Source of the DNA: Diplonema papillatum
Lineage: Eukaryota > Euglenozoa > Diplonemea > Diplonemida > Diplonemidae
Length of the DNA stretch: 64,000 nucleotides
Assembly (NCBI GenBank): GCA_030068145.1
Contig: JAPJBO010000090.1
Location: forward strand, 248,001-312,000
Direction: 5' to 3'
In this document: positions 1 to 10,045 of the stretch, one piece after another
Numbering within the stretch: position 1 is the first letter of the stretch
Layout of the letters: the number at the start of each line of letters is the position of its first letter
Notes under the pieces: generated by a model
Databases searched by the model: none
Told to the model about the DNA's origin: nothing
Seen by the model: the letters and a program-made list of their open reading frames with translations, nothing else
Made by a program: the position numbers and the translations under genes

Positions 1-904
1 AAAGCTCGGCCCCTCTTTAAAAGACCCCTGACCAAGATTTTTTTCAACCTCTTTTTTCGGATCTGGCCAGCCTAGTTCGGCAGGCAGAACCGGCGCTCCG
101 AAGCCACACTTCCGCATGAAGCACTGTGGCAGGGCGTCTTGCGGTCTGAGACGGGTTGATGCACACCGTAAACAGAGCAGCGTGTGCAGCTGGGGTTCCC
201 AGGCTACTGCCAGCTGCTGTGGGAATCGTTGCGGGTAACGTTGCTTGCTAATTTTAGACTACCACTGCTGGCCGACTTTGACCGAGTTTGGCCAAAACCT
301 CGCCAGGTCAAGCTCGGCCCCTGGTCCTGATAGCGCTCAACAAAAAAAAAAGACCCGCTTTCGAGCTGTATTGTTTCATCCTTTCTAGCCTCCTTCGAAG
401 AAGGCACAAGGGTCCTCGAGTATTTTACCGACGACTCCGTATAAGCGTACAAATTGGCGCCTCTTGCTCCGGTCCTCCGTCAGTTCCCCCGGAACGAGCA
501 GGTCGGCGCCGATGGCGGCGGGGGCTTTGCAACAGGGCCGGGCTTTGCGGCGCGGTGCAACGGGCTCCAGACTTCAGTGCCATCCTGTGATGGGGTGACC
601 GGTCCTCGTTGCAAAGCTTTTTTCTCGAGTCAAAGTTCGCTTCAAGTAAAGGGGGGGTCGAATAATAACACCTGTGTTCTTATTCGAATTGTCGAATTAT
701 AGACCTGAACTAGTAGTTCAACTACTACTAAAAAAGTTCCGGTACCTGAACAGTAGCAGGATCAAATAGTGGTAGTGCTTTTAGACAACCAGACGGCGGG
801 CAGGCGGGAATGCCTTGGCGCTTCACTTGCTGCTGAAGTTCATCATGAGCAGCGCTACTGCGCTTCGCGTGCGCTTCACTTGATAGTTACATTCCCACGA
901 TGAA
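1..904. other. No gene seen; fragment of repeat S1
   Basis: I see no supportable gene. Bases 338-425 match the end of the S1 repeat in reverse orientation (poly-A run, then GCCTCCTTCGAAG and CTCGAGTATTTT). Bases about 645-685 share a short segment with 29580-29605. The rest is unassigned. Confidence 0.5.
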
Positions 905-2330
905 TCGTAAAACACACACAGGGACAGCACTACCCTGAACCATACAGTGAGGAGTAAGTGCAGTAGAAGAAAAGTAGCGCACTGGCAGTGTATAAAAGTC
1001 TGCAAGCAGGCGGAAACACAGGGACAGCATTATCCTGAACCGTACAGTGAGGAGTAAGTACACTGGGAGAAAGGTAGCCCACTAGCAAGGTAGATAAGTC
1101 GGCGGGCAGGCGGAATACACACAGGGACAGCATTATCCTGAACCGTACAGTGAGGAGTAAGTACACTGGGAGAAAGGTAGCCCACTAGCAAGGTAGATAA
1201 GTCGGCGGGCAGGCGGAATACACACAGGGACAGCATTATCCTGAACCGTACAGTGAGGAGTAAGTACACTGGGAGAAAGGTAGCCCACTAGCAAGGTAGA
1301 TAAGTCGGCGGGCAGGCGGAATACACACAGGGACAGCATTATCCTGAACCGTACAGTGAGGAGTAAGTACACTGGGAGAAAGGTAGCCCACTAGCAAGGT
1401 AGATAAGTCGGCGGGCAGGCGGAATACACACAGGGACAGCATTATCCTGAACCGTACAGTGAGGAGTAAGTACACTGGGAGAAAGGTAGCCCACTAGCAA
1501 GGTAGATAAGTCGGCGGGCAGGCGGAATACACACAGGGACAGCATTATCCTGAACCGTACAGTGAGGAGTAAGTACACTGGGAGAAAGGTAGCCCACTAG
1601 CAAGGTAGATAAGTCGGCGGGCAGGCGGAATACACACAGGGACAGCATTATCCTGAACCGTACAGTGAGGAGTAAGTACACTGGGAGAAAGGTAGCCCAC
1701 TAGCAAGGTAGATAAGTCGGCGGGCAGGCGGAATACACACAGGGACAGCATTATCCTGAACCGTACAGTGAGGAGTAAGTACACTGGGAGAAAGGTAGCC
1801 CACTAGCAAGGTAGATAAGTCGGCGGGCAGGCGGAATACACACAGGGACAGCATTATCCTGAACCGTACAGTGAGGAGTAAGTACACTGGGAGAAAGGTA
1901 GCCCACTAGCAAGGTAGATAAGTCGGCGGGCAGGCGGAATACACACAGGGACAGCATTATCCTGAACCGTACAGTGAGGAGTAAGTACACTGGGAGAAAG
2001 GTAGCCCACTAGCAAGGTAGATAAGTCGGCGGGCAGGCGGAATACACACAGGGACAGCATTATCCTGAACCGTACAGTGAGGAGTAAGTACACTGGGAGA
2101 AAGGTAGCCCACTAGCAAGGTAGATAAGTCGGCGGGCAGGCGGAATACACACAGGGACAGCATTATCCTGAACCGTACAGTGAGGAGTAAGTACACTGGG
2201 AGAAAGGTAGCCCACTAGCAAGGTAGATAAGTCGGCGGGCAGGCGGAATACACACAGGGGCAGCACTACCCTGAACCGTACAGTGAGGAGTAAGTACAGT
2301 CGAAGAATCGTAGCAATGAGGAAAGTCGGC
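905..2330. repeat. Minisatellite, 103-bp unit, about 13-14 copies
   Basis: Units repeat every 103 bp. The central ten or so are essentially identical; both edge units diverge (for example GTACAGTCGAAGAATCG near 2295). Because 103 is not a multiple of 3, every frame is read in turn and about 79-codon open frames recur on the minus strand; these are by-products of the array, not genes. Read on the minus strand, the array begins immediately after the predicted splice donor at 2359, so it lies at the 5' end of an intron. Confidence 0.95.
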
Positions 2331-2359
2331 GGGCAAGCGGAAACACAGGGACAGCACAC

Positions 2360-4689
2360 CTCTTTTTTCCGCTTGACCATGCCGGGGAGCCCGTACTGGT
2401 TGTCGGCCAGGTCGTAGACGAGAGCGTAGTCGTGGTGGTTCAGGGGAAGCGACGTGGGCTCCAGGTACCGCCGCCGCGACGAGCGGGGCACGCTGCCCGT
2501 CTTGGATAGTTCCTCGGCGACGGACGTGACGTAGGGCCTGTCGTAGGCTGAGCTGGGGGACGGCGCTGACACCACTTGGTACGTCAGGGACCGGGTATTG
2601 GCCGAGCCGACCGGAGAGGAGCGGACGGAGGGCGGCGAGTGCCCAGGCGGGCTCTGCGAGCGGGAGCCGGTTTCGCGGAAGGAAACTTGCTTCGACTGCG
2701 AGCGGCGGTCGCCGGCGTCGGTGCGGTACACAAACCGCGACGCGGGGCTGCCTTGGTACATCGCATCGGGACTGACCGAGTGCCGCGCGTCGTGCCGTGG
2801 GGGGTCGTAGTTGTACATGTTGCATGGCAGACTCGCACGGCTACCGTGATACCTGAACCGGTTGGTTTGATTGCCAGCAAAATGGCTTTTTGTTAAACTA
2901 ATTTCTAAGAGTTAAAGTTCGCTTGAGAATCTGGGATTTTAGAGTCTCCGGGTGACCTTCGTCAAACGGGTTCTTTTAAAGCTGATAGGGGGGGTTTTAG
3001 TACCAACAATGCATTGTTTGTGTTCGAAGGAGATGTGCGTCTCCAGCTCCTTGGCCACGGATGTGACGTAGGGCCTGTCGTAGGCTGAACTGGGGGGCGG
3101 CGTTGACAGCACTTGGTACGTCGGTGTTGGCCGAGCCGACCGGAGAGGAGCGGACGGAGGGCAGCGACTGCCCAGGCGGGCTCTGCGAGCGGGAGCCGGC
3201 TTCGCGGAAGGAGACTTGCTTCGACTGCGAGCGGTGGTCGCCGGCGTCGGTGCGGTACACAAACCGCGACGCGGGGCTGCCTTGGTACATCGCGTCGGGA
3301 CTGACCGAGTGCCGCGCGTCGTGCCGTGGGGGGTCGTAGTTGTACATGTTGCATGGCACACTCGCACGGCTGCCGTGATACCTGAATCGGTTGGCTTGAG
3401 TGCCCCAGCAAAAATGGCTTTTTGTTAAACTAATTTCTAGAGCAAAAATGGCTTTCGGTAGATTCCTTGTGTTATGCGTCTCTAGCTCCTTGGCCACGGA
3501 CGTACGCTGAGCTGGGGGGCGGCGTTGACAGCACTTGGTACGTCGGTGTTGGCCGAGCCGACCGGAGAGGAGCGGACGGAGGGCGGCGGGTGCCCAGGCT
3601 GGCTCTGCGAGCGGGAGCCGGCTTCGCGGAAAGAGACTTGCTTCGACTGCGAGCGGTAGTCGCCGGCGTCGGTGCGGTACACAAACCGCGACGCGGGGCT
3701 GCCTTGGTACATCGCGTCGGGGCTGACCGAGTGCCGCGCGTCGTGCCGTGGGTCGTAGTTGTACATGTTGCATGGCAGACTCGCACGGCTGCCATGATAC
3801 CTGAATCGGTTGGTTTGAGTGCCACAGCAAAAAATGGGTTTTAAAACTTAACCACGACTTTCCCGAATTTCGGGGATTTGAGTAACCCCTGATCATATAC
3901 GATAATACACCCCTCCTGCTGCGTATACTGGCTCACCTGCTTTGGCTACGCTGCCAACTACTAATTTTTAGTACCAACAAAGTGTTGTTGGCAACCACTT
4001 CCGGACGAACCACCACTGTAGTGGTAGTTAACTCACGAAAGTTCGCGGGTGTCACGTTCGCGGGCGAGAGGCCAAATAATGGTCGAAAGTGGTCGCTGTT
4101 TGCTGTATCGGAAACATCCGACACAAATCTTTGAAGTGCGTCCTTCACCCGGGCAGAAATCCTGCTCCGAGCTCCAACGGATACCTGAGATTCGCCATGG
4201 AGCCACCCCTTTTCCCAAATTAACCCTGCCCCCGTCCGTCCTTAAGTGGTTAACACAAAAAAAACGCAGCGAGCGAAGAGGGCGCACACCTGGACAAGGA
4301 CCCCGCTTCGATCATGGCCAGCCGCTGCCGCTTGCTCTCGATCTTCCGCTTTTCGTGCTCGTCCCAGTGCTCGGGCTCCCAGGTCTCCGGGGGGTGGTAC
4401 GCGAACCGCTCCATCGGAAAGCTGCTTGCCCGCGATTCCATAGCCGAGAAGTCGAAGTCGTACTCGCGCTCCGGCTGCCGGCTCCGGTCGAGGCTGCGCC
4501 GCTGCTTGGCCAGCCCCGCCTTGTCGGCTTCGCCGTCCTTCTCGGGCTCGCGGTCCCGGCTCTTGCTGCGCAGCGGGCAGGCGTTCATCGGCCGCTCGCC
4601 TCCCTGCTTCGGCGACATGCTCCACAGCGTCAGCGCTGAACTAGGCCCAGTCGGGCCGGGCCGTGACGGCGGTGGGCTGTGTTGGGTTG
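2360..4689 (-). CDS. Unrecognised protein, two internal exons (partial gene)
   Basis: Two GC-rich exons join in frame on the minus strand. Exon 4689-4290 starts after a CTTTCACTCCAG acceptor and ends in phase 2 before GTGTGC. Exon 2852-2360 starts after CCGGTTCAG and ends in phase 0 before GTGTGC. Together they give about 297 residues without a stop. The first part is charged, with Arg/Asp/Glu-rich tracts and an aromatic stretch (ETWEPEHWDEHEKRK); the second is Ser/Pro/Arg-rich and looks disordered. An ATG at 4618 could be the true start, but the frame stays open upstream to the acceptor. I recognise no domain. The downstream exon, beyond the minisatellite, was not found. The second exon exists in two further damaged copies inside the intron. 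Function unknown; the splice model is inferred from consensus and frame. Confidence 0.5.
3045..3381 (-). pseudogene. Damaged duplicate (copy B) of exon 2852-2360
   Basis: Repeats the exon and its upstream intron flank, including the CGGTTCAG-like acceptor at 3382. Compared with the intact exon it lacks 8 bases after the GSAN codons near 3127, which shifts the frame, and it diverges before the intact exon's donor, so no GT donor is kept. It is probably not spliced in productively. Confidence 0.7.
3482..3800 (-). pseudogene. Damaged duplicate (copy C) of exon 2852-2360
   Basis: Third copy, closest to copy B: it shares the 8-base frameshift deletion and the lost donor end. It also lacks 3 bases near 3750 (one proline codon of a PP pair) and has a further deletion near 3505. 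The shared damage suggests B and C duplicated after the frameshift. Confidence 0.7.
3995..4253. mobile_element. T-family MITE, left end degraded
   Basis: About 260 bp matching the intact T element at 32078-32343. The right end is kept (CCGTCCTTAAGTGG followed by TTAA at 4250-4253); the left end is diverged (CAACCACTTCCGGACGA). It lies in the intron, about 36 bases after the 4290 donor. Confidence 0.7.
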
Positions 4690-4738
4690 CTGGAGTGAAA
4701 GTTCGCTCGAGATTCCGGGTCTCCGTGTGACCTTCTCA
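4690..4738. repeat. Fragment of repeat A at a splice acceptor
   Basis: GAGTGAAAGTTCGCTC followed by TTCCGGGTCTCCGTGTGACC is the conserved end of family A. On the minus strand its terminal bases form the CACTCCAG acceptor of exon 4689-4290. Confidence 0.7.
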
Positions 4739-5410
4739 TACTTTCATTTTTTTTGAGTACACATACGAGTTTTGAGGATCCGTGTTTGTGTCTACAGACA
4801 GTCAAGGCGGGTTGGTGTCTTTTCCTTAAGTGTGGGTATGGCTGGCACCCGTTTGGTCGTCTGTTGGGTGGTCTTTACAGCTGCGTTTTAGGGACGCTCA
4901 TCCTCTGTGGATACCCCATTCCAGGAGACTTACCTCGACGCCAGTTGTAGTAGCACGGAGCTAACCAACACGGGTCGTCAAGGAAATGCAGAACTCTAGA
5001 TGGTGGTGACTGCTAGTAGCATACCATACACCGTACACTGTACCCGTAGGACTACGCTGCTGGTGGATGCAGACACTAGTACTGTGTAGTGGTGGCTGGT
5101 GCTACCACATACCGTCCTGCAGCCCGTAGAGGATACTACATAGTGCTAGTGGATGGTGGTGGCTGCTGGTAGGCCTCTGCGGTGTATACACCTTTTCCAG
5201 GAAGCTTATTACGACGCCTCACCTGTTGGACCTCGACTCCCAGATGCGCCGAAAAAGCAGCTTGCGCCACTTTTCGGACGCCCGTAGACACACGTGTCCA
5301 GGCCTAGGTTCTGCCATTTTCGAGGAATGTCAGCACTCTAGCAATTGAACCGCGCATAGTGCTACCAAGTATACATACCTACAGCGTATCCTGTAGTACT
5401 TTAGTATACC
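4739..5410. other. No gene; short dispersed repeats
   Basis: Bases 4915-4950 recur at 39028-39062. Bases 5080-5160 (CCGTAGAGGATACTAC) recur inverted and in tandem at 52735-52885. Bases 5305-5370 recur at 6649-6715. No coding sequence could be supported. Confidence 0.5.
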
Positions 5411-5809
5411 ACCCATTCCACGAAAAAGTGTCACAGATTTCGGCTTTTTTCGGATTTCTGCCGAAAATTTCCATCTGCAGGTCCGAAAATGGTCGGTTTC
5501 GAGATTTTGAGGACACGTTTGAATCCGTTGAGGACAGGGCTTTCCGAATATTTGGTCGGATAAAAATTTTGACCGACCCCCCCCCCGGAAATGGAGGTCG
5601 GCACCCGAAAAAATGGGGTCCTGGAGATCGGTTTTTTTTCTCTCTGCATCCAGGAGGGGGTCAGATTTTGATCGCTGGGCTAGCTGGCAGCTTGCCCATA
5701 ATCGCGCATCCCAGAACTACTCGAAAACCAAAAGATTTCCCAAAAAGACCTCGAAAATAATTTCCAGACGGCTGCTTTTCACACCGAAAAATCGCAAAAA
5801 AAAAAAATC

Positions 5810-5880
5810 GGACCGGGGGAATCGAACCATGGCCTACAGGGGCCCAGGAGGGTGCGGTAACCGTTAGGCTATGTTGCCAA
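5810..5880 (-). other. tRNA-like sequence (not a folded tRNA)
   Basis: The minus strand carries a B-box match (GGTTCGATTCC) and, about 35 bases upstream, an A-box-like TAGCCTAACGG. The acceptor stem does not pair, so this looks like the pol III promoter head of a SINE-like repeat rather than a working tRNA. Confidence 0.45.
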
Positions 5881-6083
5881 ACCTCGGGCCAAAATTCGCT
5901 TTTAGCGCCTGCTCAGTTGGAATTCTTATCGGAAAGTGCGAGATCGTCATTTACTCGTTTCCAGTGTCCCAGGACGGTATTTCTGCTCTCTCAGAGCTTA
6001 TTTCGCCCGGTTTGCGAAGAACTCAAAATGAGTCCAAAAATTCTCACTCGGTAGTGAACAAAAAAAATTCCGCCGTTTTTTTA

Positions 6084-6152
6084 GCCCATGGTCCAGAGGT
6101 TACCACACCCACACAGGGGTTTGTGGGTCGGTGGTTCGATTCCCGCCGGAAA
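6084..6152 (+). other. tRNA-like sequence (A and B boxes)
   Basis: The plus strand has TGGTCCAGAGG (A box) and GGTTCGATTCC (B box) with a strong CCACA/TGTGG stem between. The would-be anticodon loop is 8 bases with no T at position 33, and the acceptor arms do not pair. Probably tRNA-derived repeat sequence. Confidence 0.5.
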
Positions 6153-6366
6153 TCGTTTTTTTGGGTTTTTGAAACAACCCCAAAACCGACCTTTTGTCCA
6201 TCTGCACGCCAGATTTTGGTCGCCACGCGAGCTGATTGCTTGCCCATAATCGCCAGGGATAGCTCTTTCCATCCCAAAAAAAATTTCCCAAAAATTCCAA
6301 AATTTTGACCCAAAACGGGCTGCTTTTCAGACGGAAAATCTGTGACACTTTTTCGTGGAATGGGTG

Positions 6367-7375
6367 ATACGGTAGGAACTGGAGCAAAGCGCATGGCAGG
6401 ATGAGCACACCACCCGAGCCTACAACAGGAGAATTCGGGTGGGTTGAGGTGGGTCTTCTGAGACTGAATTTTTCTACTACGTGGTGGTACTACGCAGCAG
6501 TACGTGGTAGATACCACACCTCGTACGGTCCACGAGTAGCTGAGGATTGCATCCACGAGCTCGTGACGAGGACGAGGTCATCCTGAGAGGATACTGGTAG
6601 CTAGTATACACACCTACGCAGTATGTGGTATCCACATACCACCGTCAGGCCTAGGTTCTGCCATTTTCGAGGAATGTCAGCACTAGCAATTGAACCGCGC
6701 ATAGTGCCACCAAGAAGTGAAAGTAAGGATACCTTGCCCACGGCAAATCTCTTCCGTCGGTCGGCCGCTCCGTGGGTTGTTTGCCGCGTATGCCAAAGAC
6801 TTCCCTGTGTGTGTGCAGTTCAGAGGGTTTGGGATTTCGGGGAGACACGCTTGTTTGTGCGAGAAAACAAAATGAGAGAGCAGGCCTGGTTGTTTGGACA
6901 ATAAACCCATCTCACCAAAAGAGACGGTCATACGGTATCGAGAAGACAGACAGTCACCTACTGCGGCATCATACTGAGGAGGGCCTACCTATGTGGACAA
7001 TGGCCGAAACCACCAATGACCAACAACTAAGGTACCCACCGAACCTCTTACCTTGTGTAACCACCACTCTTACGACACTCAGAGCACAAAGGATATCTTC
7101 CCATAACGACGAAGGTCAGGTCACGGAGACTTTAAAACCCCGGAGTCTCAAGCGAACTTTCACTCTAAAAAGCTCGCTACGCTCGGTTGCTATCTCAAGT
7201 ACATGGGTGCTATACCACCCTAGAGCGTATCGGTTCCGAGTCTAGAGGTAACCTTTTGCTCAGTCCGGCGTTTGTGCAAACCCGAACCTCACGAGACTAG
7301 ACGATTTTTGGAAATCGTCAGTCGCTCTCATTGAAGATCCATTGACCGAACACCATCCAATTTCACAAAACATAC
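6367..7375. other. No gene; dispersed repeats
   Basis: 6649-6715 repeats 5305-5370. 6960-7172 matches 53588-53780 in inverse orientation and ends in a family A tail (7122-7172). 7240-7350 shares about 80 bases with 52420-52503, which there lies just upstream of an LSU rRNA 5' end, so it may derive from ITS2. From 7375 downward this is intron following the 7376 donor. Confidence 0.5.
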
Positions 7376-9566
7376 CAAGGCTGGCGTCTCCGTTGGTTAG
7401 AGGGTGTGCGAGAGCGGTTGGAAGGGGAGGCTGCCATGCGCTGTTCCAGGAGAGCCTGGTAGGTTCCGCTCATGCTGCTAGTGCGGCTGCAGGTCGCGGA
7501 CGCGATGAACTTGATGTTGGCCGCGGCGAAGGATCGCTCGACTTCGAGGGAACCGGGTATCGCAAGCGCGTTCACAGGGGCGAGGCTCGCCACGTTGTAC
7601 ACATCTTTCATCCTCGTCGTGTGCCGGTCGTTGCCTTCCCATGGCAGGGTCCGCTCGTGCTGCGGGATCTGCGGTTTTAGAGTTAAAGTTCGCTTGAAAT
7701 TCCGGGGTTTTAAGGTCTCCGTGTGACCGTTCATGAATGGGTTCTCTTAGAGCAAGAAAGGGGCTATGTGGTTACGGGTTGTATATTTAGTGCACGCTTT
7801 CGTTATGGGTTGTGGCTAGCCATGTCCGGGACTGTTTGTGACCGACACCAAGTACATTCCTTCGTGGAGTGTAGTCTTGGGCCCCCCACGTTCTACAAGT
7901 TGAGCAGGGGTTGCCTTGTAGCCCGTACCGGTCTGTTGTCCGCGTTTATATGTATTTTCTCGCAGTGTTTTGTGGTTAAACGCTCGCAGGCTCAGACACA
8001 GCGATCTTCTACTACCCGTCTTGAAACACGGACCAAGGAGTCTAACACGTGTGCGAGGCTTAGGGTGTCAAACCCACAAGCCGCACTGAAAGGACCCGAA
8101 AGATGGTGAACTATGCCTGGATAGGACGAAGCCGGGGGAAACCCTGGTGGAGGTCCGTTGCGGTGTTGACGTGCAAATCGCTCGTCAAAGCTGGGTATAG
8201 GGGCGAAAGACCCATCGAACCATCTAGTAGCTGGTTCACTCCGAAGTTTCCCTCAGGATAGCTAGAACCAAAACAGGAGTTACGCTAGGTAAAGCGAATG
8301 ATTGGAGGCATTGGGGAAATCGCTTCCTCGACCTATTCTCAAACTTTAATTGGCGTGAGCTCGGGGTTACTTCATTGAACCCTGACGTAGAATCCTGGTT
8401 CTAAGTGGGCCACTTCTGGTAAGCAGGACTGGCGACGCGGGATGAACCGAGAGCTGACTTAAGGTGTCCGAGTGATCGCTCATCAGATCCCACAACGGGT
8501 GTCGGTTCATCTTGACAGCAGGACGGTGGCCATGGAAGTCGGCATCCGATAATGAGTGTGTAACTCTTATATATACTTCACCCGAACTTAGCTTCGCCCG
8601 AACTTAGCTTCGCCCGAACTTTGCTTCACCAGAACTTTGCTTCACCCGAACTTAGCTTCGCCCGAACTTTGTTTCGCCCGAACTTGGCTTCGCCCGATCA
8701 TAGCTTCGCCCGAACTTTGCTTCACCCGAACTTAGCTTCACCAGAACTTAGCTTCGCCCGAACTTAGCATCACTCGAACTTAGCTTCACCAGAACTTAGC
8801 ATTGCCCGAACTTAGCTTCGCCCGAACTTTACTGTTCCCCGAGCTTTAACTGCTGCCTCCAGTCTCGCCACGCGCCGGCCTTAGCCGAGCGCACGTACTT
8901 TTTTTACTTGTTGGTTCGTGAAATTCACACCTGTCCCCGCCCACCGAGGGCCCCGCGCCACGGCTGCGAGAAGGCGGCCGTCGACGAGAGGCGCACCAAG
9001 TACTCTCCGGACGGCATCTTCTTCACGACGGTGCCCTTGCACCCGTTGTACTGCGGCTCCGCCGCCATGCCCACGATTTCGACCTCGTGCGGGCGCTCCT
9101 TCCGCCGGGCGATGTCTTCGGTGGCCTCGTCGGCGGCCATCGCAAGGGTTTTCGCCCGGGCTACCGCCTCGTACAACCCATCTGCCACTTCGAACTTCTC
9201 CTTCGGGATCGCTTGGCCCCGCTGGGTGTGCTCCGAGCCCTGCCCGGGGGATGCCGGAGGGGATGGTGCAGGGGGGGAGCCGCCCTCAAGGCAGGTTGTG
9301 AGCTTGCTCTTCAGGAGCGCGCTGAGCTGTTCCAGCGGGGTCACAGCATCGAGCAGGGCGCCCCTGTCCGGCCGCGCCGCGCCGGCGTCCGAAGGGTACT
9401 TCGGCTGCGGGGACGCGTCCTTCCGCCCGGAGCCGAAGCTGCTGACACTCAGCTCGGACTCCGGCTGCTTGCACGCCGCCGTCGTGCACCGAAGCCCGCA
9501 CGCCGGGCAGAACCGAGTCTCCGCGCTCGTCACTTCGCTCTTGCAGCAAAGCGTGTACAGCGGCAT
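7376..9566 (-). CDS. Protein with zinc-ribbon-like N-terminus and SH3/KOW-like segment (partial gene)
   Basis: Exon 9566-8931 (ATG at 9566) and exon 7668-7376 join in phase 0 (CAG, then GTGTGA donor; CCGCAG acceptor). The N-terminus has a zinc-ribbon-like cysteine set (CCKSE, then CPACGLRC within 30 residues). A low-complexity middle follows, then near residues 170-200 a segment, EIVGMAAEPQYNGCKGTVV, typical of small SH3/KOW-like modules found in algal and dinoflagellate proteins. The second exon is Ser/Arg-rich and ends in phase 2 before a strong GTATGT donor; the next exon was not found. The start is uncertain because 83-nt exon-like copies with GTGAGT donors lie directly upstream and could supply an earlier start. 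The intron holds an LSU rRNA fragment, a 16-bp minisatellite and repeat A. Binding role is inferred only from the motifs. Confidence 0.6.
7677..7944. repeat. Repeat A, near full-length copy
   Basis: Begins GAGTTAAAGTTCGCTTG and contains TTCCGGGGTTTT, GTGTGACCGTTCATG, GGCTAGCCATGTCC and GTGACCGACACCAAG. Near full-length copies or relatives occur at 24480, 26095, 30576, 32905, 43215 and 54730. Here its end sits 9 bases from the acceptor of exon 7668-7376. Confidence 0.85.
8012..8568 (+). pseudogene. LSU (28S) rRNA fragment, internally deleted
   Basis: Clear LSU sequence: CCGTCTTGAAACACGG, GACCCGAAAGATGGTG, GGGGCGAAAGAC, TAGTAGCTGGTTC, GAAGTTTCCCTCAGGATAGC, ACTGGCGACGCGGGATG and GGACGGTGGCCATGG. 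About 560 bp are kept; roughly 90 bases are missing around 8088 between the AACCCACAAG stretch and GGACCCGAAAG, and both ends are truncated. It lies in the intron between 8930 and 7669, antisense to that gene, so it is almost certainly not a working rRNA gene. Confidence 0.9.
8578..8835. repeat. Minisatellite, 16-bp unit
   Basis: About 16 copies of a 16-bp unit close to CCCGAACTTAGCTTCG, with exchanges such as TTTGC for TTAGC and CCAGA for CCCGA. It lies in an intron about 100 bases after the predicted donor at 8930. Confidence 0.95.
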
Positions 9567-10045
9567 GGTTGCAACCCCCTCGGGCAAGCGCACTCACCGC
9601 ACTTGCAGGTTTTGGGCGTGCTTCCCGCGCAAACACATTCCACCCCCGCCCTGTCCTCCCAGCCCTCCGCCTCCACACTGCTGTAGAAAAGAAGACTTCG
9701 AGTTTTGTGCGTACAGAATGGTACCTTTGAAGGGTTTTCGAGTTTTGTGTTTCTTGATGTTGCAACCCCCTCGGGCAAGCGCACTCACCGCACTTGCAGG
9801 TTTTGGGAGTGCTTCCCGCGCAAACACGTTCCACCCCCGCCCTGTCCTCCCAGCCCTCCGCCTCCACACTGCTGTGTAAAAGAAGACTTCGAGTTTTGTG
9901 CGTACAGAATGGTACCTTTGAAGGGTTTTCGAGTTTTGTGTTTCTTGTCGGACTACTGTTGAAGGGTTTTCGAGGTTTGTGTTTTAGGTTCCCGGGCAAA
10001 CACGTTCCACCCCCGCCCTGTCCTCCCAGCCCTCCGCCTCCACAC
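9567..10045 (-). repeat. Tandem 195-bp units, each with an 83-nt exon-like segment
   Basis: Two complete units (9570-9760 and 9760-9955) and a third broken by the E element. On the minus strand each carries a TACAG or CACAG acceptor, an 83-nt open stretch (9680-9598 and 9871-9789) and a strong GCG/GTGAGTG donor. 83 is not divisible by 3, so including both would shift frame: either they are mutually exclusive exons or they are duplicated debris. One frame holds a Cys pattern (CVCAGSTPKTCKC) that could precede the zinc-ribbon exon; another is Gly-rich. Confidence 0.65.

Larger units (their letters stand above)
5411..6366. mobile_element. 956-bp element with perfect 30-bp terminal inverted repeats
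   Basis: The 30 bases at 5411-5440 are the exact reverse complement of 6337-6366 (they begin ACCCATTCCACG). The interior holds two diverged direct segments (5650-5770 and 6210-6330, both with CTTGCCCATAATCGC) and two opposed tRNA-like stretches. There is no transposase ORF, so it is a non-autonomous element or two SINE-like units brought together. Confidence 0.8.

Noticed and set aside
930..2196. Row of about 79-codon minus-strand ORFs
   Set aside because: They are the same frame shifted by the 103-bp minisatellite period; no independent coding evidence.
6084..6152. Functional tRNA gene
   Set aside because: A and B boxes present, but acceptor stem unpaired and no proper 7-base anticodon loop.
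8012..8568. Functional LSU rRNA gene
   Set aside because: Truncated at both ends and missing about 90 internal bases; surrounded by intron sequence.
8908..9879. Plus-strand ORF of 323 codons opposite the zinc-ribbon exon
   Set aside because: Antisense shadow of a GC-rich exon; it runs into tandem units and has no protein-like motifs.
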